Below, piece after piece: positions 54,393-64,000 of a DNA stretch of 64,000 nt; position 1 is the stretch's first letter; each line of letters starts with the position of its first letter. A program made the translations under genes and the position numbers. The notes under the pieces are model-generated. The model was given only the letters and a program-made list of their open reading frames with translations. It was not told where the DNA came from and searched no databases. Source of the DNA: Arthrinium phaeospermum. Taxonomy: Eukaryota > Ascomycota > Sordariomycetes > Amphisphaeriales > Apiosporaceae. The stretch lies in assembly GCA_006503535.1 (NCBI GenBank), contig QYRS01000012.1, positions 806,001 to 870,000 on the forward strand, written 5' to 3'.

Positions 54393-54862
54393 CTCGCTGC
54401 GGGGGAGCGGTAAACGGGGAGGAGATTGAGAAGAAATCGATGCCAGTTGGCGCTGGGGCCCAAATGTACTTACTTATGCACTCAAGTGGGAATATCCAGA
54501 CTGACAGGACAAGTGGGTTGGGAAAATGTGTAGATCCCCCTCCTATTGGTTCTTGGTTGACGCCTTTCCTATTAGGCAACAATAGCAAACCACTTTCTGG
54601 TTTGCCGAACCCATTCTGAATTTCAATTACGTTTCTACTCGAGGAAATATCACTACAGGGCATGGTTTATAGCTCTGCTTCGATGGAAGACTATTGAGGG
54701 GTACAGACTGTTGCATACGTGCACTTCAGTTATGGATACAGCTAAGGGATATGCTAGCCTGAAGCCATTGACTAGATGTGCCGTTGAAGCCTAAATTCTG
54801 ATTTGAGAGGCTCAGTCTTCAGTTCCTCTATCCATCGTCCCACCCCCTCGGCCACCCCCCAA
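54393..54862. other. Intergenic, nothing recognised
   Basis: About 470 bases; promoter of the preceding minus-strand gene and 3' flank of the next. No feature is recognised. Confidence 0.4.
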
Positions 54863-55573
54863 TCAGACGTAGCAAATGTGGCGAGGACTGCTCAGCCCGG
54901 CCTTGACCCCGCGCCCGTAGGTCATGTTGCCGAAGCTCTGATGGAACCAGCCGCAGCCGGTCAAGCCGCACTCCTTGCGAATGAAGTGCATGTAATTCCA
55001 GTACTCGAGGCCGTCGCAGTGCTGCGGGCCGGCGTAGTTGCAGAGGTAGGCCATGCTGCTGTTTTCGGTCCACGTGGCCACCTTGTTCTTGGGCACCAGG
55101 TTGCCCTGGCCGCACCAGGAGGCCAGGAAACTGCTCGCGTCCTTCCACGAGGTCAAGTCGATGGTCTCGTTGCGTGCATCGCACTGCGGTCGTTAGCGAA
55201 ACTGTTTGGGAATTTCAGAGCTTCACGGGTGGGCCTCGAGAAGAAGGGCAACTGGGGTAAGGAGGGATTGCTAAACAAAAATAAGAAATAGGAAAGCACT
55301 TACGCTCCACTGATCCCGAGTCTTCATGGATGTTGCATTTCCGGCACCGTGGCCAGTAGGAGGAGGCACAAAGCCCGGGTTAACGGTAAAAGGAGATCCC
55401 GGGATCGGCTTTCCGCCGAGATCGGTGATGCCGAACAGGCCGTTCTCATCGACGTCCATGTCCATGATGTAGCCTCCGTCGGGAAGGGCAGCCAGCACTT
55501 GGGTGAGGTTGGAGGCGGCGTTGGCGCCGAGGCAAACCATGAAGGCGACGAAAGCGATAATGAACGACTGCAT
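54863..55573 (-). CDS. Small secreted cysteine-containing protein
   Basis: Exons 55,304-55,573 and 54,863-55,183, joined by a 120-base intron (GTAAGT...GACCGCAG), encode 196 residues. The signal peptide is MQSFIIAFVAFMVCLGANA. The mature part has LPDGGYIMDMDVDENGLFGI, then PIPGSPFTVNPGFVPPPTGH. After the intron come CDARNETIDLTSW, SWCGQGNLVPK, YLCNYAGPQHCDGLEYWNYM and RKECGLTGCGWFHQSFGNMT, so about seven cysteines lie in the C-terminal half and could form disulfides. The size and composition fit a fungal secreted (effector-like or wall) protein. I do not recognise the family. Confidence 0.75.
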
Positions 55574-56203
55574 CTTGACGGTGAAGTTGTGTAGAGCAAT
55601 AGATGCAGGGTGAAGTCTTGAGCGAAGGGGGTGTTTTCGGTTTGGGTGGAAGTAATTGATTTCGGATTATGGTGAAAGGAAATGTTGATGTGGAGGATCA
55701 AATGTTTGGTGAGGGTAAAGGCTGGAGGGTGGAGGGTGGCAGGGCGGCGAAGACCTTTATAGGAAAATATCATGTAGGAAGCATCAACATTGAATTCAAG
55801 AGATCTATATTACATCCATCGAGATTCAATATTGTTAAATTGACATTGGGTGAATTCACATATATTCACTCATGTACATGCACATGTACAACTGCAGGAT
55901 GTCTCACTGAACATGGTGTCATGCTATTTGCTGCATTCAATTTTATCCCACCTGCCATATGACGGGACCCAAATTTGAGCTATTGAAATTTCTGTGAAGA
56001 TTCCTAAACTAAATATGGGTTACCACCAGGGCCATGGAATTTCATTGGCATATGGTAGCAAAAAGAGAGATATTCCCCCCTGAAGAGATCAAGTACTGAA
56101 AGGATGTTCGCATGTAGGCACAAGCCTTTGTAGCTAGTTTTACTGTCTGCAGTGGATAAACCTAATTACATTAAATACATGTAGAACTAGCTGTTCCGAT
56201 CAA
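55574..56203. other. Intergenic, AT-richer
   Basis: About 630 bases, noticeably richer in A+T than the flanking genes, with CATGTACATGCACATGTACA near 55,873, a near-palindrome. No gene is recognised. Confidence 0.45.
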
Positions 56204-57307
56204 TTACCCCTTAATTGTCCCGTACCCCCCGTTCGACAGCCCCGTCGCCGCCTGGTCCTTGATAATCTTGCCGCGCGTGCCGAGCGACTTGACACTATCC
56301 ACCACAAACGCATCGACCTCGTCCCGCGGCATCGCCCCCGCATTAGCCACGACGTAAGCATACGCATCCTTCGCCGACATGGACGCCAGCCCCTTCGAGT
56401 TGGGTGCCCAGGTCTGCGCCATCGTCTTGGCCCTGTCGACGGTGTCGTGCGGCTGCCCGCCGAGGCGGCCGTCCTTGTCGGCGTCGAGGAAGTTGCCGGC
56501 GGCGTAGACGGCCTGGTTGTCGTTCATCTGGAAGAAGACGCCCTTCTGGGGGTCGGTGGAGGAGGGGCCGGCGACGAAATAGTTGCTCAGGATGTCGTGG
56601 CGGAACTGGCCGCCCGAGTTGCCGGCCGTGTAGGCCGACTGGAAGTCGTAGACGACGTTGTTGACGAACTGGGTGTCGCCCTTGGCCAGGGGCTGCCGGT
56701 TGTGGGCGCTGGCCCAGAGGTTCCTGTAAAAAGTGGTGGGCCCGCCCTCGATGTGGGCGCCGAACTGCTGGCCGATGGGCAGGGCGATGATGGAGTTGGA
56801 CACGGTCAGGTTGGCCACCTTGACGGCGTCGATCGAGTTCCACTGCCCGTAGGCGAGGGAGCAGTGGTCCAGGATGACGTTCTTGGCCTTGCCCAGGTTG
56901 ATGGCGCTCTTCTTCTTGCCGCCGGCGTCGCGCAGGCCCTGGCGCATGCGCAGGTTCCGGATGATCAGGTTGTTGCGCCCGCTGCCCGAGATCTCGGCGC
57001 CCATGACGCCGATCCCACCGCCGGGGGCGGTCTGCCCGTTGATGGTCAGGCCGTTCGATAGCGAGACGATGGATTTTAGCTCGATGTAGCCGCCCACGCT
57101 GAAGTTGATGACGCGGTTCGGCTTACTGACGGCGTCGCGGAAGGAACCGGCGCCGGAGTCGGCCAGCGTGGTGACGGTGTAGACCTCACCGCCGTCGCCA
57201 CCGGTGGCCACAGCACCGAATCCGACAGCGCCGGGGAACGCCTCGGCGCTAACTCCGGTGCTCAAGGCCGCCAAAAGGGTGGCGAGGATGCTGATTGGTC
57301 GAATCAT
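56204..57307 (-). CDS. Pectate lyase-like, polysaccharide lyase family 1
   Basis: A 367-residue intronless gene. The signal peptide is MIRPISILATLLAALSTGVS. The mature start EAFPGAVGFGAVATGGDGGE and VYTVTTLADSGAGSFRDAVS are typical of pectin-lyase-fold enzymes. The parallel beta-helix repeats include NGLTINGQTAPGGGIGVMG and NNLIIRNLRMRQG, then NVILDHCSLAYGQWNSIDAV. The catalytic region HNRQPLAKGDTQFVNNVVYD carries the R-x-P type motif. The enzyme would cleave pectate by beta-elimination with calcium outside the cell. It lies 680 bases from a feruloyl esterase on the same strand, so the two may be co-induced on plant material. The frame is clean. Confidence 0.88.
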   Translation of the reverse strand: MIRPISILATLLAALSTGVSAEAFPGAVGFGAVATGGDGGEVYTVTTLADSGAGSFRDAVSKPNRVINFSVGGYIELKSIVSLSNGLTINGQTAPGGGIGVMGAEISGSGRNNLIIRNLRMRQGLRDAGGKKKSAINLGKAKNVILDHCSLAYGQWNSIDAVKVANLTVSNSIIALPIGQQFGAHIEGGPTTFYRNLWASAHNRQPLAKGDTQFVNNVVYDFQSAYTAGNSGGQFRHDILSNYFVAGPSSTDPQKGVFFQMNDNQAVYAAGNFLDADKDGRLGGQPHDTVDRAKTMAQTWAPNSKGLASMSAKDAYAYVVANAGAMPRDEVDAFVVDSVKSLGTRGKIIKDQAATGLSNGGYGTIKG

Positions 57308-57989
57308 CTTTTCTACTGCAAATCGAGAGGCAAACTTGGCGATAAACAGGGTAGGCCAAGAAAGGAAGCGCAGCCTGGGCGCCCCCTGCCCAGCTTCTGC
57401 TTTTTATATGTAACACAGAAATCCCATTGCGACGATAGGCCATACGTAATCCTGCTGTAGTCGGCCAGCGTAGTATCGCAACCTGCATTGCGAGCCCCTG
57501 AGCCCGCGGATTCTCATTGGAGGAAGAATCATTTATATTACCAAAGTAACCTGGTCCAGGCGTCTCGCGCAGACGTCTAGTCATGGCATGATCGGCAAAT
57601 CTGGTCGCCCCATCTGGCTCCCCTTAATTACCCGCTCGGGGCACCGTGGGGCACGGGCGATCATCTTGGATTCGTCCATCCAATGCAACGTCCGCTCCTA
57701 TTTTGGAAGCCCATCTCTATGTACGTGCGTTCAGGTTCACCAGATACCTAGTCGCGCCATTGGGGGTTTGTTTGCAGATTTGGCCATTTCAACCATGGGA
57801 TTGTGCACTTGCAAGCACAGAGGGTTTCCAAGAAGAACCGATGTATTCAAGGTTTCCAAGTTGCCAGTCTTAGCAAAGACTAGACCGCCGTAGCTATGAT
57901 ATGTACAAGTAGCCAAGCTCACGTATATGTACAGACTCGAATTGGAGCACCTCCCCCCGCAACATCCTCGCTCGTGCCCTATCCGCCCC
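57308..57989. other. Promoter region of pectate lyase gene
   Basis: About 680 bases between two minus-strand hydrolase genes. A TATA-like element (minus strand TATAAAAAGC) lies at about 57,400-57,409, roughly 95 bases before the lyase ATG. Nothing else is recognised. Confidence 0.45.
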
Positions 57990-58850
57990 TCAAGTAAACT
58001 GCGTAAAGAAGTCCCAGCTGTTCTTGGGCGCGAACGGCGTGCTCTGCCCCTGGTTGACCTGGCTGGGGTTGTGGTCGCCGTTGTGGATGACCCAGGTGAC
58101 GGGGTAGCCCTCCTTGCAGCCCGTGTACTTGGTGAGGACCGAGTTGCCGCCGTTGGGCTGCGGCTCCGACCCGAGCCGCTGGCACCCGTTGTTGGCCACG
58201 AACTGGTCCCGCAGCTGCCGGCCCATCTGCACGTTGAGCACCGAGTCCGACGTGCCGTGCTGGCCGTAGTAGGCCACGGGGTCCTTGCCGCCCTGGCACC
58301 CGCTCAGCGGCGCCCCCGAGATGACGGCCACGGCCCGGATCATCGAGGCGCGCGCGCAGGCCAGGGCGTACGACATGGCGCCGCCGTAGCTGAAGCCCGT
58401 CGAGAAGCGCAGGTTGGTGTCGACGCAGAGGTCGGCCTCGACCGTCTTGACGAGCTGGTCGAAGAAGGTGACGTCCTCGCCGCCCTGGTTGCCCCACCCG
58501 GCGTTGAGGCCGTCGGGCACGACGAAGATGGCGCTGTTGTTGCTGATGGCCTCGAGGCCGTAGTAGGGCAGGGCCCCGCCCTGCTGCGGGTTCTCGCCGT
58601 TGACGATCTTCTGGGCCGAGCCGCCCAGCTGGTGCCAGGTGAAGACGAGGCGGTACGGGTGGCTGTTGTCGTAGTTGTTGGGGATCTTCATGTAGTACTG
58701 GCGCTGCTTGCCGTTGACCTGGATGCTGTAGCGCTGGCTCTTGAGCGTCGGGTTCTTGCCGCAGCCCGCCGAGCTCGCGGCGTAGACGGTGTGCAGCGAG
58801 GCCAGCACGAGGCAGGCCACGGCCACCAGCATGTTGCTTCGCCCGTACAT
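57990..58850 (-). CDS. faeB: Feruloyl esterase (CE1, type B)
   Basis: Feruloyl esterases release ferulic acid from arabinoxylan and pectin in plant walls. Starting at 58,850 the protein is 286 residues; a second ATG six residues on gives the better signal peptide (MLVAVACLVLASLHTVYA). The mature protein begins ASSAGCGKNP. It shows YRLVFTWHQLGG near the oxyanion region, the catalytic serine in FSTGFSYGGAMSYALACARA, an Asp expected near the QHGTSDSVLN segment, and the catalytic His in HNGDHNP. Cys pairs (CVDTNL, GCQGG, GCQRLG, GCKEG) match the family's disulfides. No cellulose-binding module is attached. The gene is intronless and clean, and shares its strand with the neighbouring pectate lyase. 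Confidence 0.92.
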   Translation of the reverse strand: MYGRSNMLVAVACLVLASLHTVYAASSAGCGKNPTLKSQRYSIQVNGKQRQYYMKIPNNYDNSHPYRLVFTWHQLGGSAQKIVNGENPQQGGALPYYGLEAISNNSAIFVVPDGLNAGWGNQGGEDVTFFDQLVKTVEADLCVDTNLRFSTGFSYGGAMSYALACARASMIRAVAVISGAPLSGCQGGKDPVAYYGQHGTSDSVLNVQMGRQLRDQFVANNGCQRLGSEPQPNGGNSVLTKYTGCKEGYPVTWVIHNGDHNPSQVNQGQSTPFAPKNSWDFFTQFT

Positions 58851-60183
58851 GATGGCAATGATGCGGTCAAGTGCAAGAAGGAAGAGTGGTAAAAGAAGGA
58901 GGATATGGCAGGTCAGCGTGATGTAAAGGGCCCATGGACCAGGACGGAAAGCTGCAGATCTCCCAAGGCTTTATATAGCGGTGTTGCAGCCAGCGTCTGC
59001 CCAGCCGGGTTCCTGTGTCCAAGGGCCGTGCTCTATGTCTTTGTGCAGTGATCTGCCAAAAGCCGGTCCAATCCTGGACACCTCGGTAGTTGTGACATGT
59101 TGCCATAAAGAGTATTCAGAAGTGTCGCTCACGGTCAGAACGCCAGAACAGGGCAAACCGCCAAGGGGCCAAGAAGACCCCCCGGCCCATCATCGTGGCG
59201 GTAGGGCTACCATGGTGCCCAAAAGACTGGTTCAGCTGGAGGATATGGAGCCAGTGGCCATATCGTTATTGGTGCGCCTGAAATTCTCCTAGTTGGCCCC
59301 ATTAGGCGCTTGAGATATGTGGCACCCCAAATCTATATCCAACGCGACTCCCCAGTTTAGCCATATAACGGGCATGGCTTGGCGTTTTGAAACCAACAAG
59401 CAACGGCATCCCTACGACCCCACTCCACAATTCGTGCCAGCTCAACAGTTGCACCAGCCACAAGCCGGCAGATGAACGACGCAGGCTGCTGTTTAGCCTA
59501 TTGACCCCTGGCCTACCATATACCAGTGGTGGGTCACATTGCGGAGAATCTGGGGTATCCTGCAGCCCGGCCTTGACTGCTACAAATGCGCTGGACTAGA
59601 GGCCCGCGGTGACATCTCTAGATCCTGTCAGTTCAGTCAACGGCTGACTATCGGAGCAATGCCTCCAGAAAGGCGTTACGTTGTACTCTGCCTAGCTGGC
59701 AAGAGAATAGAAGGTGGACTACCTGATTCACGACTTTGAGGACAGTAGGCTACTTGGAGGTCCTTCTTACAAGAATGTGTGCTCTCAGCCTTGAACCATC
59801 TATTGCAATACAACAGAGGCAATCCAATTCATTTGTGTTTACTTGACCATAATCGACTCTGCAGTAAGCGACTTTCGGATTATATTCCACGTTATCCCCG
59901 TGTCTTGTAAGGAATAGAGTAACCGCGTATTCGAGAAGTTTTCATTATTCTCTCTCAGTATATCCTGTTTACTCTAAGAAGAGTAGGTACTGATGCCGAG
60001 AGTCGATAAGTGACCCAGCGATCCCGCTATCCTCAAGTGTTTTGATAGTCGATATACCCGCTTAACACACATCATAACTCATACACGACAGTAATAAATC
60101 CACATCGTAAACGGTCAACTCCGTAACCTGCACGAGAGCACCATAGCCGGTGACGATGGAAGTTAGAAATAAGCAGACAGTCC
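58851..60183. other. Intergenic, nothing recognised
   Basis: About 1.3 kb. A minus-strand TATATAAAG lies at about 58,971-58,979, some 120 bases before the esterase start. The remainder has only short frames. Confidence 0.45.
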
Positions 60184-62509
60184 TCAATCATCCATATCTT
60201 CGTCCTCATCCTCGTCCTCGTCGTCTTCTTCTTCTTCGTCCTCATCATCATCGTCTTCGTCGTCGTCAGAACCCTAGTAGTCGAACACGTGTCAGCCAGT
60301 CTCCCTCATCCCGTTTGCTGCTGCCAGAGCATGTATTGCCCATGTTCAGCAGTTGCATCAGTCAGTCACTTACCACATTGTTAAGGTTTTGCAACCCAGG
60401 CATATCGTAGATTTGCCGCGGGAGTCCCTCATCGCTATCCACCACGCTCTTGGGCGCGGTGATGATGCCAAACTCGACGGTGAAGCCGCTGCCCACCTGG
60501 CTGCGGCCGTAGAAGCCGATGATGCGCTCGTCCGGGTGCGCCTCGAGGTTCTGCACGTGGGCCTGGTTCGAGTTGATGGCGCCCCAGGCCTCCCCGGACG
60601 CGAGCGTCATCCGGCAGCCGTACAGGGCGCCGCCCCAGCCGGACGGGCAATTCGAGACCGACACCTTGCGGATATCGAGCGACTCCTCCTCCGAGAGGGA
60701 CCGGTCTTCGGCCTGGTGCCCGCCGTAGCTCGTCTGGTTGGCCTGGCCGAGGTTGCACTTGGTCCCGTCGCTGAAGTAGACGACCGCGCCGTCCATGATG
60801 GCGCCGATCCGCAGGTCGATGCGGTTCGCATAGGTGAGCCGGCTGGTGCTGCCGTCTCCGTATTTGCGCTTGAGAAGGGTGGCCCATCGGCAGAACTGGT
60901 CCGCTCTTCCATCGACATCTACCTCCCGCGACTTCACCGACCGCTTCGTCAGGACAAGGGAAGAGTTGGGCACTTTCACAAACGGCTGGTCGGCCAGCAG
61001 CGACCAGATATTACTGACGGTTCGCAGGTTGCCGTTCATGCCGATGGCCTCCAGACACCATTGCTTCCTGCGGTCGTACGTCTCCTCGAGTTCTTCCTGA
61101 TCCATGTGAAACACCGTGGGAGGTCTGATGGCGCCGGATTCCAGCTTGTAGTAGCTCAGCTCTTTGATTACGTGACCCTTGTTATCTTTGAACCGCACCA
61201 CAGCCAGACCAGCCAGGCACTTGGCTTCTAGAGATATGTTGTCCTCGCTATCCAAGACGCACCGGACTGTAACGGGACTCTCTCTTTCCGACCTTGTGGT
61301 CTGTTCGTCCACTGGAGTTCGGAAGTGGTCCAGGGCGCGAAGTTTCAGGGCGTCTCGCACGTTAAGCCCCGCCACGTTCACGTCTTGGCCCAGTGAGGCA
61401 CCAGGAATCGCGATGAAACTCTTGCGCCACATCTTGATGTTGCTCGCCGAAGCGAAATCGGTGTCTTGGGAAGCGCCAAAGGCGTGTGCGACCCGGGTAA
61501 GGAAGCTGGCTTGGCCAAAGCAGCAAGCAGCCCCCAGCGTTGGGCACTGGCCATGGTCGTTGCCAAACGCATCCCCGGTCGAGCTCCGATCCAGCAAGCA
61601 GGCGGGGATCTCTTCCAGATAACGAGGCCACGAGCATGTGAGATGGCTACCGAACATGCCCAGCGACAGACCTGTCGGGTTGCCCTTGCCTACTGCTGCA
61701 TGCGCCAAGATCAGGCCCTGGTTCACCGAGTAGTGCGAGTCGAGGACAAGCCCAGCAACGACGGGGCGAGTGGAGCTGGTGAAAGGGGCGCCGTAAGAGC
61801 GGAGGGCCTGCTCGAAGTTTTGGTCCAGGGTGTTGCGGCTATGTCCTAGGTGGTTCTGCTGGGCCACTTGGGGATCCCGTAGCTCGGCCACGGTCTTGTC
61901 ACTCCGAACAACATGGACCTTGGCCACCGAGCCCGCGATGGTCTCTCCCGCGTCGCATTGGAGGTGCGCAGTGGTGATTGTGTCTGTATCCCACTGTTCA
62001 TCTAGCCGGAAAGTGCGACGTCCAAGATTCATCGAGCGGAACTCCTCGGCTAACAGAGCCTGCCACATATAAGCCGTCATGCGTAGCTTCGAGATGGCGG
62101 CATCCAGGGTGCTGTGTGCACTCGTGATAGCTCCCCGTTTGACTGGGGGGCAGTCGATCATCAATGGCGAGTCTTTGGCCACCATGATAGCCAGGTTCAG
62201 GGGCGGCAGCTGGAGCAGAGGCTGGTAGTTGAGCGTGAGTCTCGCACTGGCAGAGATGCTGCCGTGGAGCTTGAAATCGACGGTATTGGGACCAGGCTGC
62301 AGCATCAATAGACACCGGAAGGCGTTGGCCGCAACGGGCCAGTTCTGTGGTTCCGACGGCTTGGAGAAGGCATCTCGGATGGTTACCGCAACGAAGTCTT
62401 CCTCCCCTGATTTGATGTTGTTGGCATCATCGCAGGTGCCGGTGACCAGTAAGCAGCGTTGATGCACTGTCTCATTGTTGTCCACGTTGGTAAGTCGTAG
62501 GACAGCCAT
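60184..62509 (-). CDS. YIL108W-type metallopeptidase homolog with degenerate zinc site
   Basis: Exons 60,374-62,509 and 60,184-60,273, joined by a 100-base intron (GTAAGT...CTAG), encode 741 residues. The start MAVLRLTNVDNNETVHQRCL is diagnostic of the fungal putative zinc metallopeptidase family of yeast YIL108W. Later parts agree too (QPGPNTVDFKLHG, GMFGSHLTCSWPRYLEEIPA). At about residues 336-348 the sequence is FLTRVAHAFGASQ, where the family has an H-E-x-x-H-x(5)-H site. The first His, the Glu and the third His are replaced by Thr, Arg and Gln, so zinc-dependent catalysis is unlikely. A C-terminal jacalin-like lectin domain (SGWGGALYGCRMTL to GRSQVGSGFTVEFGI) seems intact. The last exon is an almost purely Asp/Glu tail of 29 residues. 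The frame is clean. Confidence 0.85.
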
Positions 62510-64000
62510 AGTGAGACATCAATTCAATCCCCAAAACTCTCTTCAGACGACGACTCAGCTAGTGCTGGAAAGAAGTATAATTGAAGAGACGTGTACGAAG
62601 ATATCATGTGGTATATGACAACTAAGCGACTGGAAGGAGAAGGCTTTTTTCAGAAGCTAAATACTTCTCCGCGATTCTAGGCAGTCTCGCGCTCCTTCAT
62701 GTTGCTTGCTTTGTTGGGTAGCCTGACAGCAGGCAGCAACGTGGCACAGGCCACTGAAGCCTAGCACCTGTAATCCCTAATTTGAAAATTCAGTGCAACC
62801 GACCAACTAAATTAGTCCCCTACGCTTTGGTGTGTCGCATAAGAGCGAGCCTCGTGGAGCCCGTCCACCTTGGCGTTAAGCATTTTCTCTTCTTGAAGCG
62901 AAGAGAAAAACGGAATTGAAACTTCTTAAATAAGCGGTCACTCCTCATGAGAGACACTGGGATAACGTGGAATAAACATTGGAATAAGAAGGAATAAACA
63001 TCGAAAGTCGCTAGTAGTTGCTGGCAAAATGCAAGCAAGAAATAGCTGGTGCCTAAACGGTACAAGTCATCCAGCGCAAATGCGGGGGTGCCGGTTTCAT
63101 CAATTGGCGCAGGTGATATTTTCTTGAAATTGACTGGATGTAACGGACTGTTTTCTACTAAGTCAGGTGAGGAGTAAGTAAATCTAAGTAAGTACATTGA
63201 TCAAAGTAAGGCTTCGGCAATCCGTGAGAGAATGATTTGTTCATCTCCCTCCGCCGACACTCGTTTTTGGCATTAATCTTGTACTCTACCTAACTTCGTG
63301 AGAACATGGACAAGATTTGCCGGCGTGGATGACACTTTCGCCAGCGGGTGGCTGAAAGACGCCATCACGGCCCCAGACGCATGCCAGAACGACGGGAACT
63401 AAGACTCGTGGTATCAAGTATATGACGAACTACGACAAGTTGAGGGAAACCTGAAAGACGAAAATTGCATCGCACGTTTATCTTCAGATGGATCTGAGTT
63501 GGAAAACATGGGCCTCTGCCAAGCCCCTACCACGGGCCTGTCGAGAAGCCCGAGAAGCCTAAAATCCGGGCCGGGCCTTTGAAACCTGCCCGCTCCCGTC
63601 GTCTTATCTGCCTTGGCTCGAGTCAAACGCCACGAACCCTCTGGTGGGCATGGCCGCCGGATTGGTTCAAATACCCCCGTACCCCGTAGGTGGGGGCGTG
63701 CCTCTTCCAAAATGTGCTTGTATTGACTCTTCATCCAAGTTCCCTGCTCTTCGGCGGGTGCGCGCGAGTCAGATATGGACCGATCATCTTCAGATCGTTA
63801 ATCAGTAATGGTCGGCTATGCATTGCGACAGCCTGCTGCATCTGAAGGCGAACATGTGTGTTTCCTTCGACAGACAAATCACTCGTATCCCTTCTCGTTT
63901 CGATCCGTAACCGGGTCGGCCCAGCAGAAACGAACGCTTTACAGGAAAGCCTTCCTGTCCGCCTGTAGCAATGCTCAGGGACCCATTTTGTGATCCATCA
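62510..64000. other. Right end, nothing recognised
   Basis: About 1.5 kb upstream of the metallopeptidase homolog. Frames at 62,820-63,197 (minus), 63,414-63,734 (minus) and 63,808-63,993 (plus) have no domain or coding character. A gene may begin beyond the window. Confidence 0.4.

Noticed and set aside
53598..54413. 271-codon plus-strand frame
   Set aside because: Opposite the two-exon gene at 53,335-54,392; Arg/Val/Gly-rich, and only the minus strand gives an exact splice continuation.
57927..58892. 321-codon plus-strand frame
   Set aside because: Antisense of the feruloyl esterase; Val/Ala/Leu-rich shadow without motifs.
60353..61231. 292-codon plus-strand frame
   Set aside because: Antisense of the metallopeptidase homolog.
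62820..63197. 125-codon minus-strand frame at the right end
   Set aside because: No domain, no intron logic, mixed low-bias codons; probably chance.

Overview
The window is nuclear DNA from a filamentous ascomycete. Short GT-AG introns (about 50-135 nt), a split tRNA-Ser, a heavily RIP-mutated AT-rich island and the gene families present (GRG-1/CCG-1, fungal 2EXR protein, CVNH lectins, TIM54, feruloyl esterase, PL1 lyase) fit a sordariomycete. The 71-residue GRG-1 matches the size I recall for Neurospora CCG-1. Sordariales, perhaps Chaetomiaceae, is my inference and not proven.

Bases 1 to about 10,827 form one block of extreme AT content with no open reading frame of 60 codons. TpG and CpA are rare while CpG persists, as expected of old repeats destroyed by RIP (repeat-induced point mutation). 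Inside it are arrays built on an 18-bp palindrome (TTTAAAAACGTTTTTAAA), a 163-bp tandem duplication, an A21 tract and long strand-asymmetric blocks that are probably dead transposons. The block ends abruptly and ordinary gene-bearing DNA follows.

From 11.6 to 28.1 kb are an NmrA-like reductase, a LURP-one/tubby-like protein, TFIIB, a one-pass membrane protein, a mitochondrial family III CoA-transferase, a Cys-Pro repeat protein, tRNA-Ser(GCU) and a short-chain dehydrogenase. Almost every protein gene here is interrupted by single-base indels, many in homopolymers, and two tandem duplications lie among them. I read most of these as uncorrected sequencing or assembly errors rather than gene death, because essential TFIIB is among them and its indels sum to zero.

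From 28.6 kb on almost all frames are clean: a NIP30-domain protein, TIM54, a GPI-type cupredoxin, GRG-1, a PEBP-like protein (one uncertain junction), a PHD-finger protein, a carboxypeptidase Y-like enzyme, a nine-repeat secreted protein, a basic nuclear-type protein and a 2EXR protein. Then comes a locus of secreted proteins (47.5-53.2 kb) in which a chitinase-like C-terminal fragment plus a cyanovirin-N homology (CVNH) lectin gene, with its promoter, has been duplicated. The right end carries two uncharacterised genes, a PL1 pectate lyase, a feruloyl esterase (both plant-wall degrading, same strand) and a YIL108W-type metallopeptidase homolog whose zinc-binding motif is lost.

The items most worth following are the palindromic satellite in the RIP island, the Cys-Pro protein, the duplicated CVNH/chitinase-fragment unit, the dead metallopeptidase, and the in-frame stops followed by coding-like extensions at TFIIB and at 47.7 kb.
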